From the NCBI RefSeq assembly GCF_001651865.1, contig NZ_LPUX01000050.1, positions 186,492-250,491 on the forward strand: a DNA stretch of 64,000 bases. The letters are read 5' to 3'. Shown piece by piece: positions 23,096-32,139 of the stretch. The DNA is from Sinorhizobium glycinis. Its GTDB lineage: Bacteria; Pseudomonadota; Alphaproteobacteria; Rhizobiales; Rhizobiaceae. Position numbers and translations under genes: made by a program. The notes under the pieces were generated by a model. That model worked only from the letters and a program-made list of their open reading frames with translations. It was not told the DNA's origin and did no database searches. Position 1 is the first letter of the stretch. Every line of letters starts with the position of its first letter.

Positions 23096-25714
23096 TCACG
23101 AATCCAGCATTTCACGGACGGCCACTGCCAGTTGCTTCAGCGAGAACGGCTTCGGCAGGAAGCCGAACTTGGCATCGGCCGGCAGGTTGCGGGCAAAGGC
23201 ATCCTCCGCATAGCCCGACACGAAGATGAACTTCAGGTCCGGGTACTTTTTCCGCAATTCGCGCAACAGCGTCGGCCCGTCCATCTCCGGCATCACCACG
23301 TCCGACACGACGATATCGACCGCACCGTCGAGCTCGTCCATGATCTCCAGCGCCTCGATGCCCGATCCCGCCTCATGAACCGTATAGCCGCGTGTCTCGA
23401 GCATCCGCTTGCCGCCGCGACGCACTGCTTCCTCGTCCTCGACGAGGAGTACCACGGCAGAATCGCCGGTGAGATCCGTAGGCTCGGTCTGCGCAGCCGG
23501 CGCCGCGCTTGGCTCGCTTGCCGGTCCCGAAGCGCTCGCAGCAGCCGCCTCGCTCGGAGTGGTCTCTTCCCGCGCCTCGGCGCTTTCCACATAACGCGGC
23601 AGCAGGATGCGGAAGGTCGTGCCTTTGCCGACCTCCGAATCCGGATAGATATAGCCGCCCGACTGCTTGACGATGCCATAGACCATCGACAACCCGAGGC
23701 CCGTACCCTTGCCGACCTCCTTCGTCGTGAAGAACGGCTCGAAGATCTTGTCCATGATCTCGGCCGGAATCCCCGTTCCCTGGTCGGAGACTTCCACCAG
23801 GACGAAGTCGTCTTCCGGCAGTTCTCGACGCCCGATTGCGGCAATTTCGCTTGCCGGCAGGTTTCGCGTCCTGAGCGTAATCGTTCCGCCCCCGGGCATG
23901 GCGTCGCGGGCATTTACAGCCAGATTGAGCAGCACCTGTTCGAACTGGCCGAGATCGGTCCTCACCGGCCAGAGGTCGCGGCCATAGTCGACGTCCACCT
24001 TGACATTGGTGCCGGTCATCCGATCGACAAGCATCCTGAGGTCGCCGATGACATCGGTGAGATTGAGGACGGTCGGCCGCATGGTCTGCTTGCGCGAGAA
24101 TGCGAGCAATTGCCGCACCAGGACGGCGGCGCGGTTGGCATTCCGCTTGATTTCCATCAGATCGGCGAAGGTCGCATCCGCCGGGCGCGCCGAAAGCAGC
24201 AGATGATCGGCGGAAAGCAATATCGCCGTCAGCACGTTGTTGAAGTCGTGCGCGATGCCGCCGGCGAGCGTTCCCACCGCATTCATCTTCTGCGTCTGTG
24301 CCATCTGGTTCTCGAGCGCCTTCTGCTCGGTGATCTCCAGTGCATAGACGATCGCCGCTTCCTCCGGCGCCTGATCGCTCTGGTCGATGACGGCATTCAC
24401 ATAGAAGCGGAAGTGGCGACCTTCATCGGCCGGGTGCAGCGAATCGATCGGCGCTATGTCGCCTTGCCGGTCCTTCGCCGCGGCGAGCGCCTCTTCAAGT
24501 TGGATCCGCTCGGCTTCGTGCATGACCGCGTCGATCCTTATGCCGCGCTCGACGTCGTCCTGCGAAACGAGGCCGGCGAAGAGCTTCAGGAACGGAGCGT
24601 TGGTTCTGAGGATCCGTCCGTCGCCGTCCACCGAGGCGATGGCCATCGGCGTGTTGTTGAAGAAGCGCGTGAACCGCATCGCCGCGCTCGACGCCGACTG
24701 ATCGCCGTCTTCGCCCTCACGAGACATGACGATCGTCCTGCTTTCCCCAGGCGCGCCGTCGCGGGTCGAGGAAACGCGATGGATCAGTCTTACCGGCAGA
24801 CTCCGGCCGTTCCCCTTGCGCAGATCGAGGTCCAGCACCTTCGTCTTCTTGAGGCCGGGTTCGGCCTGCACGGACTGTATGAGCGCCAGTCCCTCGCCGG
24901 CGACGAGATCGGCAATGCTGATCGATCCCGGCTGGAACTTGGTGAGATCGATCCCGAGCCAATCGGCAAGCGTGGCGTTGACGTAGAAGATTTCGCCCTT
25001 GCGTCCGGCGGAGAAGAAGCCGGCCGGCGCATGGTCGAGATAGTCGATGGCGTTCTGCAGTTCCTTGAAAAAGCGCTCCTGGTCATCGCGCTCGGCCGTT
25101 ATATCGGCAATTTGCCAGAGATAGAGCGGATTGCTGTTGGCGTCCTCCAGCGGCAGCACGCGCGCCTTCAGGCGAAACCAATGCGCTCCCGAACCCGTCA
25201 TTGCGCCATTTGCCAAAGGTTTCAGAAGACGGAATTCCTCGTGCCCCTGCTTGCCCTCGTGCAGGCCGTTGGTCAGCCGGTAGATCGCCTCGGTCGCCTC
25301 GCGGTTTCGCGACAGGATGGTTTCCAGCGATTGGATGCCGGCGGCGCCCTTCGCGCCGGTCAACGCGCCGTAGGCGGCGTTCGCATAGACGATGCGTCCC
25401 TTGCGGTCGGTGACCACGGTGCCGTCCTCATGGGCATCGAGAAAGGCGCGCGCCAGTTCATCCGGCCGGGACTGCGGCATCACCTCGATGAACCCGATTA
25501 CCGACGAAACGAGGAAGAATATCCCGACCATCGCCAGCACGCCGAGAATACCGAGGACGATTTCGTTCTCGAGCTGGTTCTTGAAGACGACGAAGGCGGC
25601 GGCGGAAGCCGTCAACACCACCGCCAGCACGATGATCCTGAACACGGTACCCGGCCGCACGCCCCGGTCCACAACCGGCATCTGGTAATCACCTGACTGC
25701 CGCAATTTCGTCAT
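23096..25714 (-). CDS. cckA: Cell-cycle hybrid histidine kinase CckA
   Basis: 872-residue inner-membrane hybrid kinase/phosphatase at the top of the CckA-ChpT-CtrA phosphorelay. Order: two hydrophobic segments in the first ~85 residues, PAS domains, a HisKA domain with phospho-acceptor His489 in [12 protein letters not shown], an HATPase ([29 protein letters not shown]), and a C-terminal receiver with phospho-acceptor Asp805 in [12 protein letters not shown]. Domain order and the HDFNN box match CckA. The 5' region contains a dispersed repeat with a possible leader ORF. Confidence 0.95.
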   Translation of the reverse strand: MTKLRQSGDYQMPVVDRGVRPGTVFRIIVLAVVLTASAAAFVVFKNQLENEIVLGILGVLAMVGIFFLVSSVIGFIEVMPQSRPDELARAFLDAHEDGTVVTDRKGRIVYANAAYGALTGAKGAAGIQSLETILSRNREATEAIYRLTNGLHEGKQGHEEFRLLKPLANGAMTGSGAHWFRLKARVLPLEDANSNPLYLWQIADITAERDDQERFFKELQNAIDYLDHAPAGFFSAGRKGEIFYVNATLADWLGIDLTKFQPGSISIADLVAGEGLALIQSVQAEPGLKKTKVLDLDLRKGNGRSLPVRLIHRVSSTRDGAPGESRTIVMSREGEDGDQSASSAAMRFTRFFNNTPMAIASVDGDGRILRTNAPFLKLFAGLVSQDDVERGIRIDAVMHEAERIQLEEALAAAKDRQGDIAPIDSLHPADEGRHFRFYVNAVIDQSDQAPEEAAIVYALEITEQKALENQMAQTQKMNAVGTLAGGIAHDFNNVLTAILLSADHLLLSARPADATFADLMEIKRNANRAAVLVRQLLAFSRKQTMRPTVLNLTDVIGDLRMLVDRMTGTNVKVDVDYGRDLWPVRTDLGQFEQVLLNLAVNARDAMPGGGTITLRTRNLPASEIAAIGRRELPEDDFVLVEVSDQGTGIPAEIMDKIFEPFFTTKEVGKGTGLGLSMVYGIVKQSGGYIYPDSEVGKGTTFRILLPRYVESAEAREETTPSEAAAASASGPASEPSAAPAAQTEPTDLTGDSAVVLLVEDEEAVRRGGKRMLETRGYTVHEAGSGIEALEIMDELDGAVDIVVSDVVMPEMDGPTLLRELRKKYPDLKFIFVSGYAEDAFARNLPADAKFGFLPKPFSLKQLAVAVREMLDS

Positions 25715-25721
25715 CGGGTCC

Positions 25722-25829
25722 TCACCTGCTGGCGGGTTCGTCCGCCGCTACACCGGCACCCCGCTGACTTGCCGCGCCGCGCACCCCGCGGACGCACAAG
25801 GGCCACCGTAATGCTTTGAATTGCCGCAT
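25722..25829 (-). CDS. Possible 35-codon leader ORF upstream of cckA
   Basis: From the ATG at 25829 the frame reads MRQFKALRWPLCVRG... and stops at 25722, 7 bp before the cckA start and beside its AGGTGAGGA ribosome site. The first 13 codons lie in the repeat that also precedes the ferredoxin gene, where the matching frame (TTG start) reads (L/M)[12 protein letters not shown]. No family is known to me. It may be non-coding; the conservation could be of DNA or RNA. Confidence 0.3.
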   Translation of the reverse strand: MRQFKALRWPLCVRGVRGAASQRGAGVAADEPASR

Positions 25830-25871
25830 AATTTATCCCCAAAACCGGTCCGGTTTAAGGTCCTATGCAGT
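25793..25871 (-). repeat. 79-bp dispersed upstream element, copy 1
   Basis: Aligns without gaps to copy 2 at 35692-35770 (about 59 of 79 positions identical by eye). It contains the inverted repeat AAACCGG/CCGGTTT, then an AT-rich stretch, then the block GCAATTCAAAG...CCCTTGTGCG. The arms of the inverted repeat differ between copies but stay self-complementary. It lies in the 5' region of cckA in the same orientation. Confidence 0.75.
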
Positions 25872-26090
25872 CGCCGGCATTCGACAAGGCTTCGCGAGAT
25901 CCGAGTGTACCCATCCGCTTCATCGAACTGGAATCATCTTTAACAATCAGAGATAACAGCAGAAAGCGTCTCGGCGGAAGCGCAACAGTCAATTCACAGG
26001 GAATGTCGGGCGCAACCTTGTCCCGGCCCGAAAAAAGCCGTCAAATGTTGCAATGCGAACGACAAGAACGACAAGAAGGGAGTTCAGCCC

Positions 26091-27122
26091 ATGATGGAAA
26101 CGTTGGTCGGGGACAACGGTAGCCGATTCATCATCGCCGCCGGAGCCGTCGCCATCGGCCTGCTGTGCCTCGTGGCGGTGCTCTGGATCATGCGAAACAG
26201 ACCCTCGTCTCCCTTCGTACGCGGCGGCAAGAACCGACAGCCGCGGCTCGCCGTGCTCGATGCCGCCGCGGTCGATACGCGTCGCCGGCTCGTGCTCGTC
26301 CGCCGCGACGACGTAGAGCATCTCATCATGATCGGCGGGCCCACAGACATCGTCATCGAAAGCCGCATCGTGCCTGACGATGCGGCGGCAGCCGCCGCTC
26401 CCGTCGCCGCGACGGCGGAACGGCAGGTTACCAAATCGCCAGCCGCGCCGGAGCATTCCGCCCCGGCACCTCAACCGGTCTCGGCGCACGCACCTGCGGA
26501 AACCGCAAAAATAGAACCGATCCGGCCGGTGGGATCCGATGAGCCGCCGCGCGCGGTACCCGTCCGGGAGCCGGAGCCCGCACCGAAGCCCGAGGCAACC
26601 GTGCAACGGCGTCCCATGCCGGTCGAACCGCCGCCTCGGCCGGAGCCCGTCGTCAGGACATCGCCCTCCGCCCCTGCAGTCCTTCCTGTGTCCGCCGCCG
26701 TATCGCCTCAGGATGCTCTGAGGGCGGCGCGCGAACGGATTCTTCCCATGACGCAACCCTCTCGCGACGAGCGGTTCCCGCAACCGGTATCAGAGACGCC
26801 GGAACCTCCGCGGCCCGTCCAGCTTCCGCCCGTTTCCCGGCCGGCCGAACCGGTCGCCGTCGAAAGTCCGGCCACTATTGAGAGACCGGTCGCCGTCGAC
26901 AAGGCGGCGGACTTCGAACGGTTCCTCGACGCGGAAATCAGCGGCGATCTCCAGCGGCTCTCATCCACGGTGGCGCCGAAGCCGGAGGCCCGCCCAACGG
27001 CCGCCGCCGCGCGCCAGGAACCGGTCCTCGGCCCGCCACTGGAGGACGACCGCAAGGAAGAATCGATCGAGGAAGAGATGAGCCGCATGCTGGCCGACAT
27101 TTCCGCGGGTCGCAAACCTTGA
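26091..27122 (+). CDS. FliO-like domain membrane protein
   Basis: 343 residues. One N-terminal transmembrane segment (about residues 13-34, IIAAGAVAIGLLCLVAVLWI), then a short FliO/MopB-like domain (LAVLDAAAVDTRRRLVLVRR and DDVEHLIMIGGPTDIVIE). A long Pro/Glu-rich, low-complexity region follows, with a short acidic helical tail (ESIEEEMSRMLADI). FliO is an accessory membrane protein of flagellar export, but no flagellar gene is near; neighbours are cckA and dksA. Function is therefore uncertain. Confidence 0.75.
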   Translation: MMETLVGDNGSRFIIAAGAVAIGLLCLVAVLWIMRNRPSSPFVRGGKNRQPRLAVLDAAAVDTRRRLVLVRRDDVEHLIMIGGPTDIVIESRIVPDDAAAAAAPVAATAERQVTKSPAAPEHSAPAPQPVSAHAPAETAKIEPIRPVGSDEPPRAVPVREPEPAPKPEATVQRRPMPVEPPPRPEPVVRTSPSAPAVLPVSAAVSPQDALRAARERILPMTQPSRDERFPQPVSETPEPPRPVQLPPVSRPAEPVAVESPATIERPVAVDKAADFERFLDAEISGDLQRLSSTVAPKPEARPTAAAARQEPVLGPPLEDDRKEESIEEEMSRMLADISAGRKP

Positions 27123-27173
27123 CCAGTGGAGCGCCGCTACCGGCTGTTCTCGGAATTCTCCCAAAAAGGCAAA

Positions 27174-27205
27174 GAAAAACGGCGCGACTACGCCGCGCCG
27201 TCTTT
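27174..27205. terminator. Terminator between convergent FliO-like gene and dksA
   Basis: 8-bp stem ACGGCGCG/CGCGCCGT with a 7-base loop. A preceding AAAA run gives a T tract on the minus strand (dksA), and TCTTT follows on the plus strand. Confidence 0.65.
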
Positions 27206-27225
27206 GCAAGTCTGAAAAACCGAGC

Positions 27226-27645
27226 CTACTCGTCGCGATAGACCTTCTCCCGACGCTCGTGACGCTCCTGGGCTTCGATCGAAAGCGTTGCAATCGGCCT
27301 GGCGTCCAGGCGCTTCAAGCCGATCGGTTCACCCGTTTCTTCACAATAGCCATAGGTACCCTCGTCCAAGCGCTGCAATGCGGCGTCGATCTTGGCAATG
27401 AGCTTCCGCTGGCGGTCCCGTGCGCGCAATTCGATGGCGCGGTCTGTTTCTGAGGAGGCTCGGTCGGCGAGATCCGGATGGTTGGCGCTCTCCTCAGCCA
27501 GGTGATCCAGCGTCTCGCGGGCTTCGCGAAGGATATCGTTTTTCCAGGCATTCAGCTTTGCACGAAAATATGCCCGGTGGTTGGCATTCATGAAATCCTC
27601 GTCCTCGGAGAGGACATAGGTACTAAGATCGATCTTCTCACTCAA
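27226..27645 (-). CDS. dksA: RNA polymerase-binding transcription factor DksA
   Basis: 139 residues from a TTG start (MSEKIDLSTYV), chosen because AGGAGA sits 6 bp before it and the product then matches family length. DksA inserts a coiled coil into the RNA polymerase secondary channel and acts with ppGpp. The coiled-coil tip D58-x2-D61-x-A (PDLADRA) is intact. Of the four zinc-finger cysteines of E. coli DksA only Cys101 remains; the others are Thr104, Ser122 and Ala125. An in-frame start at 27708 is possible but lacks such a ribosome site. Confidence 0.93.
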   Translation of the reverse strand: MSEKIDLSTYVLSEDEDFMNANHRAYFRAKLNAWKNDILREARETLDHLAEESANHPDLADRASSETDRAIELRARDRQRKLIAKIDAALQRLDEGTYGYCEETGEPIGLKRLDARPIATLSIEAQERHERREKVYRDE

Positions 27646-28029
27646 CGCGATTCTCCTGAAGAACATCTCATTGCGGCGGTGTATAGACCTATGAAGGGCT
27701 TGATTCAAGCCTCGCGGAGGACACCTACGCTTATTTTAACAATGCTTGCATTCCAGGCTAACTGGCGAATATTTCATCAAAATTACACATGAAACGGTCT
27801 CCATAATATTCCCGCCGGCGCTCGACAGCAAGCTTTCGCCATCACCTTGAGCGCGCAGGGTGCAGCGGTTCACTCACATTGCCAATTGCGACATCCGGTG
27901 ACCGCATGCGCCATTTCAGTGGCCGTGAGATTGCCGAACGAAAACCGTGGAGAACGGCTTGATCTTTGTGCTCGCAGGGAGACAAGTTACCGATGCGACG
28001 GTATCCCGCCAAAGACAGAGGTTCGCCCT
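27646..28029. other. 384-bp intergenic region between dksA and sixA
   Basis: Divergent promoter region. The dksA-proximal half is AT-rich (CTTATTTTAACAATGC and ATTTCATCAAAATTACAC). The sixA frame is open back to 27847, so an N-terminally longer product cannot be excluded. No hairpin or repeat is evident. Confidence 0.5.
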
Positions 28030-28593
28030 ATGCCGGCCGCGTCAGATTCGGATGGATATATGCAAGACAGCGCTCCGGCATTCCGCCTCATCCTCCTGCG
28101 ACACGCCCGGTCGGGCTGGGCCCTGCCCAGACAGAGGGATTTCGACCGCACGCTTGATGACGTCGGCTATGCCGAGGCGGAACTGATTGCACAGAGCGCG
28201 TCAGATCATGGGATCTGCCCGGATCTCGTCCTGTGTTCGACCGCGGTGCGCTGCCGCCAGACCGCCGAACCATTCCGCCGGGCGCTTGGCGAAGACCTGG
28301 ATGTCCGCTACGTCGACCAACTATACGCCGGCCCTGCCGGCGTATACACCGATCTTGTCGAAGCGCATGCTGACCGGACTTCGCTTATGCTGATCGGACA
28401 CAATCCGATGATCGAGGACGTTTTGCGGAAGTATCTTGGCGAGGAGCAATCGGCTGCGGCATTGGCGAACGGCTATCCGCCCGCCGGATTGGCAGTCGTC
28501 GATTTCTCGGCACCTCCCAGCGCCGGCCGCATCCCGGCCGCGGTGCTTTCGACATTGCTGATCCCCGAGCCCGAGGAAGTCGCAGGGCAGTGA
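28030..28593 (+). CDS. sixA: Phosphohistidine phosphatase SixA family
   Basis: 187-residue histidine phosphatase: the RHG-type signature LILLRHARSGWA near the N-terminus, DVGYAEAELIA, and the second catalytic His in LMLIGHNPMIEDVL. SixA removes phosphate from the His of histidine phosphotransfer domains. Start 28030 (MPAASDSDG) or 28060 (MQDSAPAFRL) are both possible; the frame is open upstream but not family-like. Confidence 0.87.
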   Translation: MPAASDSDGYMQDSAPAFRLILLRHARSGWALPRQRDFDRTLDDVGYAEAELIAQSASDHGICPDLVLCSTAVRCRQTAEPFRRALGEDLDVRYVDQLYAGPAGVYTDLVEAHADRTSLMLIGHNPMIEDVLRKYLGEEQSAAALANGYPPAGLAVVDFSAPPSAGRIPAAVLSTLLIPEPEEVAGQ

Positions 28594-28763
28594 CCCGGTC
28601 CTTCATCACGTACGAATATGGTCCGGATGGGAGTCAAATCGCGGTGCGTCATTGCGCAGACGGAAACATTTCCTATATCGCAAAACACGTGGATGCCCGT
28701 AATCCGTTGGGATACCGGCAGTAGCGCTGGATCGATGGAACAATCCCCAAGGGGCGGAGACAT

Positions 28764-30254
28764 TTGGCGTCCTTACTGACCAGCTTCAAAGACGGCGCAC
28801 TGATCGCCTTGGACAACCTCGCCGATCGCACGGCCGGGCTCGTCAGTCCTTCCCTCCGGCTAGGTGTGACCGGCCTGTCGCGGGCAGGCAAAACCGTCTT
28901 CATCTCTTCACTGGTCCACAACCTGCTGAACGGCGGACGCCTGCCGCTTTTCGAGCCGGTCCGCTCCGGGCGGGTGTCGAAGGTACGGCTGGAGCCACAG
29001 CCCGACGATGCCGTCCCGCGTTTTCAGTACGAAGACCACATTGCCGCACTCGTGCGCGACCGGGTCTGGCCGGATTCGACAAGGGCGATCTCGCAATTGC
29101 GCATCACTCTTGATTACGAAAGTGCAAGCGGTTGGAACCGGATGTTTTCGGCCGGGCGCCTGTCGATCGATATCGTCGATTATCCGGGCGAATGGCTGCT
29201 GGACCTGCCCCTCCTCGCCCAGGATTTCCGGCAGTTCAGCGAGACGACTGTGAAGCGGGCTCGTTTCGGGGCGCGCGCTGCTTTGTCTCGCGAATGGCTG
29301 GCACTTGCCTCCGCGAGCGGGGCGGAAACGGCGGCCGACGAGGGCAGCGCCCGCCGTCTCGCGGAGAGCTTCACCGCCTATCTCAAGGCGTGCAAGGAGG
29401 ACGACCATTCGCTCTCCACCCTGCCCCCCGGCCGCTTCCTGATGCCCGGCGACCTCGAGGGGTCGCCCGCCCTCACCTTCTCGCCGCTCCCGAACCTGCC
29501 TCCAGGACGGGCACCCAAGGGTTCGCTCTGGGCGATGATGGAACGGCGATACGAAGCCTACAAGACGCATGTAGTCAGCCCATTTTTCCGCGAGCACTTT
29601 GCCCGGCTCGACCGCCAGATCGTCCTCGTCGATGCGCTCCAGGCGATCAATCGCGGCCCGGAGGCGTTGAGAGACCTGGAGCAGGCGCTGGCAGACGTGC
29701 TCGCCTGCTTTCGACCGGGGACCAATTCGTGGCTCTCCACCTTTCTGACACGACGCATCGATCGTGTGCTCATCGCCGCCACGAAGGCCGATCACCTCCA
29801 CCATGAGAGCCATGATCGGCTTGAACGGATCGCGGCGCGCCTCGTCGGCCGTGCCGCCGATCGTATCGGCATGAGCGGCGCCGGCCTCGAAGTCATGGCG
29901 CTCGCCTCCGTCCGGGCGACGCGCGAGGCAACCGTCAATCATGACGGTCACGCCCTGCCCGTCATCGTCGGCACGCCGATCGCCGGAGAGAGGATCAACG
30001 GCGATGTTTTTGACGGTGAGAGAAAAACAGCCATATTTCCCGGTGATTTACCGGAAGCTCCTGAAGTCCTGTTCCAGGATTTTGGCGGCTCCGCGTCGAT
30101 CCCGGCCGAATCGGAGCACGCGATGCCAGAGCTTAATTTCGTGCGTTTCCGTCCCCCCCATCTCGAGGAGACGCGCGGCGGACTGAAGCTCTCCGTCCCG
30201 CACATCCGGCTCGACCGGGCCATGCAGTTCCTGCTTGGAGATCGTTTGGCATGA
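28764..30254 (+). CDS. ycjX: YcjX family P-loop GTPase-like protein (DUF463)
   Basis: 496 residues with a Walker A motif GLSRAGKTVFISSL near residue 40 and a later LIAATKADHLHH (TKxD-type base-recognition element). YcjX proteins are stress-linked ATP/GTPases usually encoded with YcjF, as here. The start is a TTG at 28764 preceded by GGGGCGGAG. Its stop overlaps the ATG of the next gene (ATGA), so the two are coupled. Confidence 0.9.
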   Translation: MASLLTSFKDGALIALDNLADRTAGLVSPSLRLGVTGLSRAGKTVFISSLVHNLLNGGRLPLFEPVRSGRVSKVRLEPQPDDAVPRFQYEDHIAALVRDRVWPDSTRAISQLRITLDYESASGWNRMFSAGRLSIDIVDYPGEWLLDLPLLAQDFRQFSETTVKRARFGARAALSREWLALASASGAETAADEGSARRLAESFTAYLKACKEDDHSLSTLPPGRFLMPGDLEGSPALTFSPLPNLPPGRAPKGSLWAMMERRYEAYKTHVVSPFFREHFARLDRQIVLVDALQAINRGPEALRDLEQALADVLACFRPGTNSWLSTFLTRRIDRVLIAATKADHLHHESHDRLERIAARLVGRAADRIGMSGAGLEVMALASVRATREATVNHDGHALPVIVGTPIAGERINGDVFDGERKTAIFPGDLPEAPEVLFQDFGGSASIPAESEHAMPELNFVRFRPPHLEETRGGLKLSVPHIRLDRAMQFLLGDRLA

Positions 30255-31330
30255 GTGACGATCCGAAGCATCGCCCCCGCAAGCCTGCCGTTTTCCCGAT
30301 GGAACCGGAAACGCGTGCGGTAGAGCGCTCGCAAGCGCCAGGTCGTCCCCCTGCGAGCTTCAGCGACAAGGTCATATTGACGCCCGATGCGGAAGACCCG
30401 TTCATGGCGACGACCGCTGCCATCGAGGCGCTCGATCCGCCCGAGGCTCGACCCCGCCGCCGCCGCCTCTCCTTCGGCAAGGTGGCCGCCGGCGCGTTCG
30501 CCATTGTCCTTTCGCTCGCCGCGGGACTGTGGATCGACCACCTCGTGCGCGATCTCTTCTCGCGTGCCGATTGGCTCGGCTATGCGGCGGTGGGGGTCGT
30601 GGCGATCGGCACCCTCGCTTTCCTGGTCGTCGTCGGGCGCGAACTCGCCGGCATGATGCAACTGACGGCGATCCAGAAACTGAAATCGGAGGTCACCGAG
30701 GTAACGGCGCTCGGCAACAGCAAGGCCGCACGAGCCACGACAGCGCGACTGGTCCGCCTGCTTGCCGCCAATCCACGCACCGCCAAGGGGCGGGCGCGGC
30801 TTGCGGAAACCGAGGGCGAGATCATCGACGCTCCCCATCTTCTCGAACTGACGGAGCGGGAGCTCCTTGCCCCGCTCGATCGCGACGCCCGCCGAATCAT
30901 CCTGGCCGGTTCGAAACGCGTCTCGATCGTCACCGCTGTCAGTCCCCGTGCGCTCGTCGACCTCGGCTACGTCCTTTACGAGTCGGCGCGGATGATCCGG
31001 GCAATGGCGGAACTTTATGGAGGGCGGCCCGGCACGCTCGGCCTGCTGCGGCTGATGCGCGATGTGATCGCCCATCTGGCGGTCACCGGCTCCATCGCCG
31101 CGGGCGACAGCCTGATTCAGCAGGTCCTCGGCCACGGCCTGGCTTCCAAGCTCTCCGCCCGACTCGGCGAGGGCGTGATCAACGGCCTCATGACCGCGCG
31201 TATTGGCATTGCCGCCATGGATCTCTGCCGGCCGATGCCGTTTCGAGCGCTGAAGCGCCCGGGCATAGGGGATTTCTTGGCTGACCTGACGCCGGGCGCT
31301 TCGAGATCCGAGGGCTCGAACGGCGCCTGA
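30251..31330 (+). CDS. ycjF: YcjF/TIGR01620 family membrane protein (DUF697)
   Basis: 359-residue inner-membrane protein: a ~75-residue polar N-terminus, two hydrophobic segments (AAGAFAIVLSLAAGLWI and LGYAAVGVVAIGTLAFLVVV), then the DUF697 domain with ARMIRAMAELYGGRPG and the LRLMRDVIAHLAVTG segment. It starts inside the ycjX stop codon. The pair is conserved in proteobacteria, with a role in envelope stress that is not well defined. Confidence 0.9.
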   Translation: MSDDPKHRPRKPAVFPMEPETRAVERSQAPGRPPASFSDKVILTPDAEDPFMATTAAIEALDPPEARPRRRRLSFGKVAAGAFAIVLSLAAGLWIDHLVRDLFSRADWLGYAAVGVVAIGTLAFLVVVGRELAGMMQLTAIQKLKSEVTEVTALGNSKAARATTARLVRLLAANPRTAKGRARLAETEGEIIDAPHLLELTERELLAPLDRDARRIILAGSKRVSIVTAVSPRALVDLGYVLYESARMIRAMAELYGGRPGTLGLLRLMRDVIAHLAVTGSIAAGDSLIQQVLGHGLASKLSARLGEGVINGLMTARIGIAAMDLCRPMPFRALKRPGIGDFLADLTPGASRSEGSNGA

Positions 31331-31425
31331 AGAATGCTTTCCAGAGCGGCACGGAAACCCTCCATTAACCATTTTAACGCAAATGTGGTTGCCAGATTTC
31401 GACGTTGACCCATCAAGGATCGATC

Positions 31426-31977
31426 ATGTTCTCGCGCCCTTCTTTGATTGTTCGCGGCGTTGCCGCCATCGCGCTTGCAGCCATTGCAGCTATTGCGACG
31501 CCGGCATCTTCCGGCACCCGTGACAAGGCCTTCTTCGAGAAGGTCGCCGGGCAATGGAAAGGTCCCGGCGAGATCGTCGCGGGCAAATACAAGGGTACCA
31601 AATTCACCTGCGACCTGACCGGCGAGCCGAGTTCAGGCAAGGAAGCCGGCATAAAGCTCGACGGCTTCTGCCGCGTCGGCGTGTTCAAGCAGCCGATGTC
31701 GGCGACGATCACGCAGAAGGGTGGCAGCTACACCGGCAAGTTCCTCGATGGCGCCGACGGCAAGGGCCTGGACATCGTTTCCGGCAACGTCGCCAGCGAC
31801 AAGGTGGTCGTTGGGATCAACCGTAAAAAATTGAATGGTGCGATGATTGCCCGCCTGCAGAACGCAGAGACGATGAACATCACGATCTCCGTCAAGGTTG
31901 AGGAGACGATGGTGCCGGTCATCGGCGTCAGCCTCAACAGGCAGATGGACAACATTGCCGTCGGCTCGATCGAGTAG
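31426..31977 (+). CDS. Secreted hypothetical protein
   Basis: 183 residues from MFSRPSLIVRG. A Sec-type signal peptide (hydrophobic AAIALAAIAAIATPASSG, cleavage near residue 27-30) is followed by a ~155-residue domain rich in beta-prone segments (WKGPGEIVAGKYKGTKFTC; GGSYTGKFLDGADG). Two cysteines (FTCDL, GFCRV) could form a periplasmic disulfide. I do not recognise the family; a lipocalin-like or calycin fold is only a guess. Confidence 0.75.
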   Translation: MFSRPSLIVRGVAAIALAAIAAIATPASSGTRDKAFFEKVAGQWKGPGEIVAGKYKGTKFTCDLTGEPSSGKEAGIKLDGFCRVGVFKQPMSATITQKGGSYTGKFLDGADGKGLDIVSGNVASDKVVVGINRKKLNGAMIARLQNAETMNITISVKVEETMVPVIGVSLNRQMDNIAVGSIE

Positions 31978-32010
31978 CTCCATCGGTCGGCTCCGGCCAT
32001 TGCCGGAGCT

Positions 32011-32139
32011 CTACCGCAGCTTGAGGAAGCCTTCGATCCTCGCAAGACACAGCCTGAGCGTTTGTCCTTCGATGGCATAGAAATCATGACCGGCGCCAGG
32101 CACTGTATAACTCTGCACGGCCGAGCCCCGCACTGCCAT
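32011..32139 (-). pseudogene. C-terminal remnant of an alpha/beta hydrolase
   Basis: A 42-codon frame (ATG at 32139, overlapping the folK stop) reads MAVRGSAVQSYTVPGAGHDF and ends ARIEGFLKLR. This resembles the last ~40 residues of small alpha/beta hydrolases, where the PGAGHDF-type motif carries the catalytic His and the end is an IxxFL helix. No nucleophile elbow is present upstream, so it looks like a broken gene. It could instead be a small translated ORF coupled to folK. Confidence 0.4.

Larger units (their letters stand above)
25715..26090. other. 376-bp intergenic region between cckA and the FliO-like gene
   Basis: Divergent region. The cckA-proximal 160 bp hold the repeat and leader ORF listed separately. 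The remaining part is moderately AT-rich (TTTAACAATCAGAGATAAC) and should hold the plus-strand promoter, but I see no confident -35/-10 pair. A GAAGGGAG ribosome site precedes the ATG at 26091. Confidence 0.6.

Noticed and set aside
23132..25696. 854-codon plus-strand open frame opposite cckA.
   Set aside because: Antisense shadow of cckA; its protein is Arg/His-rich without recognisable domains.
31365..31385. TTAACCATTTTAACG before the secreted protein gene looked like a CtrA box.
   Set aside because: The spacing between half-sites is 5, not 7.
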